Below, piece by piece: positions 63,446 to 64,000 of a stretch of DNA of 64,000 bases. The first letter of the stretch is position 1. Every line of letters begins with the position of its first letter. Source of the DNA: Cellulophaga tyrosinoxydans (lineage in GTDB: Bacteria; Bacteroidota; Bacteroidia; Flavobacteriales; Flavobacteriaceae); the NCBI RefSeq assembly GCF_900176415.1, contig NZ_FWXO01000004.1, positions 62,001 through 126,000 of the forward strand. The letters run 5' to 3'. The notes beneath the pieces are model-generated. The model made no database searches. It saw only the letters and a list, made by a program, of their open reading frames with translations, and had not been told where the DNA came from. The translations under genes were made by a program, and so were the position numbers.

Positions 63446-64000
63446 TTACTGTTTTTTGCCGTAAAATTTTCCCTTAAATCTGGAATATAAAACCAACTTC
63501 TTTTTGGTATTAATAAAATAAACACCTGTTAAAAGAATTACAGCTGCCCAAATTGATTGCGTTGTTATTTGTTCATCTAAAATATACCATCCTAAAATTA
63601 AAGCAATGACAGGATTAACATAACTAGATGTTGCCACTTTTTCTGGAGAAACCGTTTTTAATAAATAATTAAATGCAGAAAAGGCTACTATACTGCCAAA
63701 AACAATAAGCATGGTCATGGAAAACTGCACGCGACCACTCCAAGCAGTAGGCCAGCTCCATTGTTCACCAACTACTAAACTTACTACAAATAATGATAAT
63801 CCTGCAGTAACCATTTGGTAGGCCGTATTTACCAAATAACTTTCCGGAAGTTTAGCTTTAGAAACAAATAAGCTTCCTGCAGACCAGCCTAAAACACAAA
63901 AAAATATAATGATCATTCCGAGTAGTGTTTCTTCTTTTTGAACAATCTGCTTTTGACTAACCAACAAATAGATTCCGATTATCCCAAGAATAACTCCTAC
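63446..64000 (-). CDS. EamA/DMT-family transporter, 5' part outside window
   Basis: The last 185 codons of a membrane transporter, with the reading frame open to the window edge (an earlier in-frame TTG is not the true start). Five or six hydrophobic helices are visible, ending with the EamA-repeat pattern FNYLLKTVSPEKVATSSYVN, PVIALILGWYILDEQIT and a basic C-tail. It looks like the second EamA repeat of a drug/metabolite exporter of about 300 residues. Substrate unknown. Confidence 0.85.
   Translation of the reverse strand, partial: VGVILGIIGIYLLVSQKQIVQKEETLLGMIIIFFCVLGWSAGSLFVSKAKLPESYLVNTAYQMVTAGLSLFVVSLVVGEQWSWPTAWSGRVQFSMTMLIVFGSIVAFSAFNYLLKTVSPEKVATSSYVNPVIALILGWYILDEQITTQSIWAAVILLTGVYFINTKKKLVLYSRFKGKFYGKKQ

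Overview
The window looks like chromosomal DNA from a marine-type member of the Flavobacteriaceae (Bacteroidota). The signs are AT-rich sequence, no Shine-Dalgarno leaders, several TAnnTTTG-type -7 promoter elements, many lipoproteins with a signal ending in SC, a T9SS-type C-terminal domain on a secreted M4 protease, and families largely confined to Bacteroidota (DUF6340, DUF4251, DUF4494, DUF6642, DUF6515, fused E1 alpha/beta). Genus cannot be fixed from this window. No rRNA, tRNA, CRISPR array, transposase or integrase was seen.

Layout. 1-10.7 kb: housekeeping and small-operon genes (MuiA/DUF4139 protein, DCC protein, MutS2 without Smr, DUF6340 lipoprotein, uracil-DNA glycosylase, a lone receiver, and two minus-strand operons). 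10.8-14.2 kb: fused 2-oxoacid dehydrogenase E1, a lipocalin-like lipoprotein and an OmpA-like lipoprotein. 14.2-20.6 kb: a four-gene operon for a secreted thermolysin-like protease and three lipoproteins. 20.7-24.5 kb: a TPR histidine kinase/LuxR regulator pair, a relic of a second OmpA gene, and TerC. 24.7-28.3 kb: small secreted proteins, ribosome hibernation factor, nucleoside deaminase and an MscS channel.

28.3-33.3 kb is an accessory island and the most interesting part. It carries a Pycsar-type immune operon: a 57-aa basic protein, a PycTM-like membrane effector, a class III nucleotide cyclase and a stand-alone E2-like (UBC-fold) protein with a SEC-C zinc motif. It is divergently transcribed from an XRE repressor/ImmA-like peptidase pair that resembles the CapH/CapP switch of CBASS. 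Two 17-bp near-palindromes lie in the divergent promoter. A small tyrosine-phosphatase-like gene sits beside it, and direct repeats occur at both ends of the island. A lone E2 with a Pycsar cyclase recalls 'type II-short' CBASS, where an E2 modifies the signal synthase; I infer an analogous arrangement here.

33.3-43.3 kb: an orphan 7TM histidine kinase, a DUF6642 protein, an ABC exporter with a divergent SGNH esterase, a 5'-truncated AraC gene, and two adjacent papain-like hydrolases. 43.5-51.3 kb: FadH-like dienoyl-CoA reductase, a divergent nitroreductase/HxlR pair with visible operators, an amine-oxidase-like flavoprotein, DoxX-like membrane proteins, CIA30, fasciclin, and a striking Cys/His-rich repeat lipoprotein. 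51.3-57.6 kb: GH63 glycosidase, Mpo1-like protein, CotH kinase, DUF4494 and a broken DUF6515 gene. 57.7-61.9 kb: a TetR-headed operon (nitroreductase, MDR reductase, iron ADH, DJ-1/PfpI) that reads as reactive-electrophile or aldehyde detoxification. The window closes with an RluE-type pseudouridine synthase, a DUF1080 lipoprotein and a cut-off EamA transporter.
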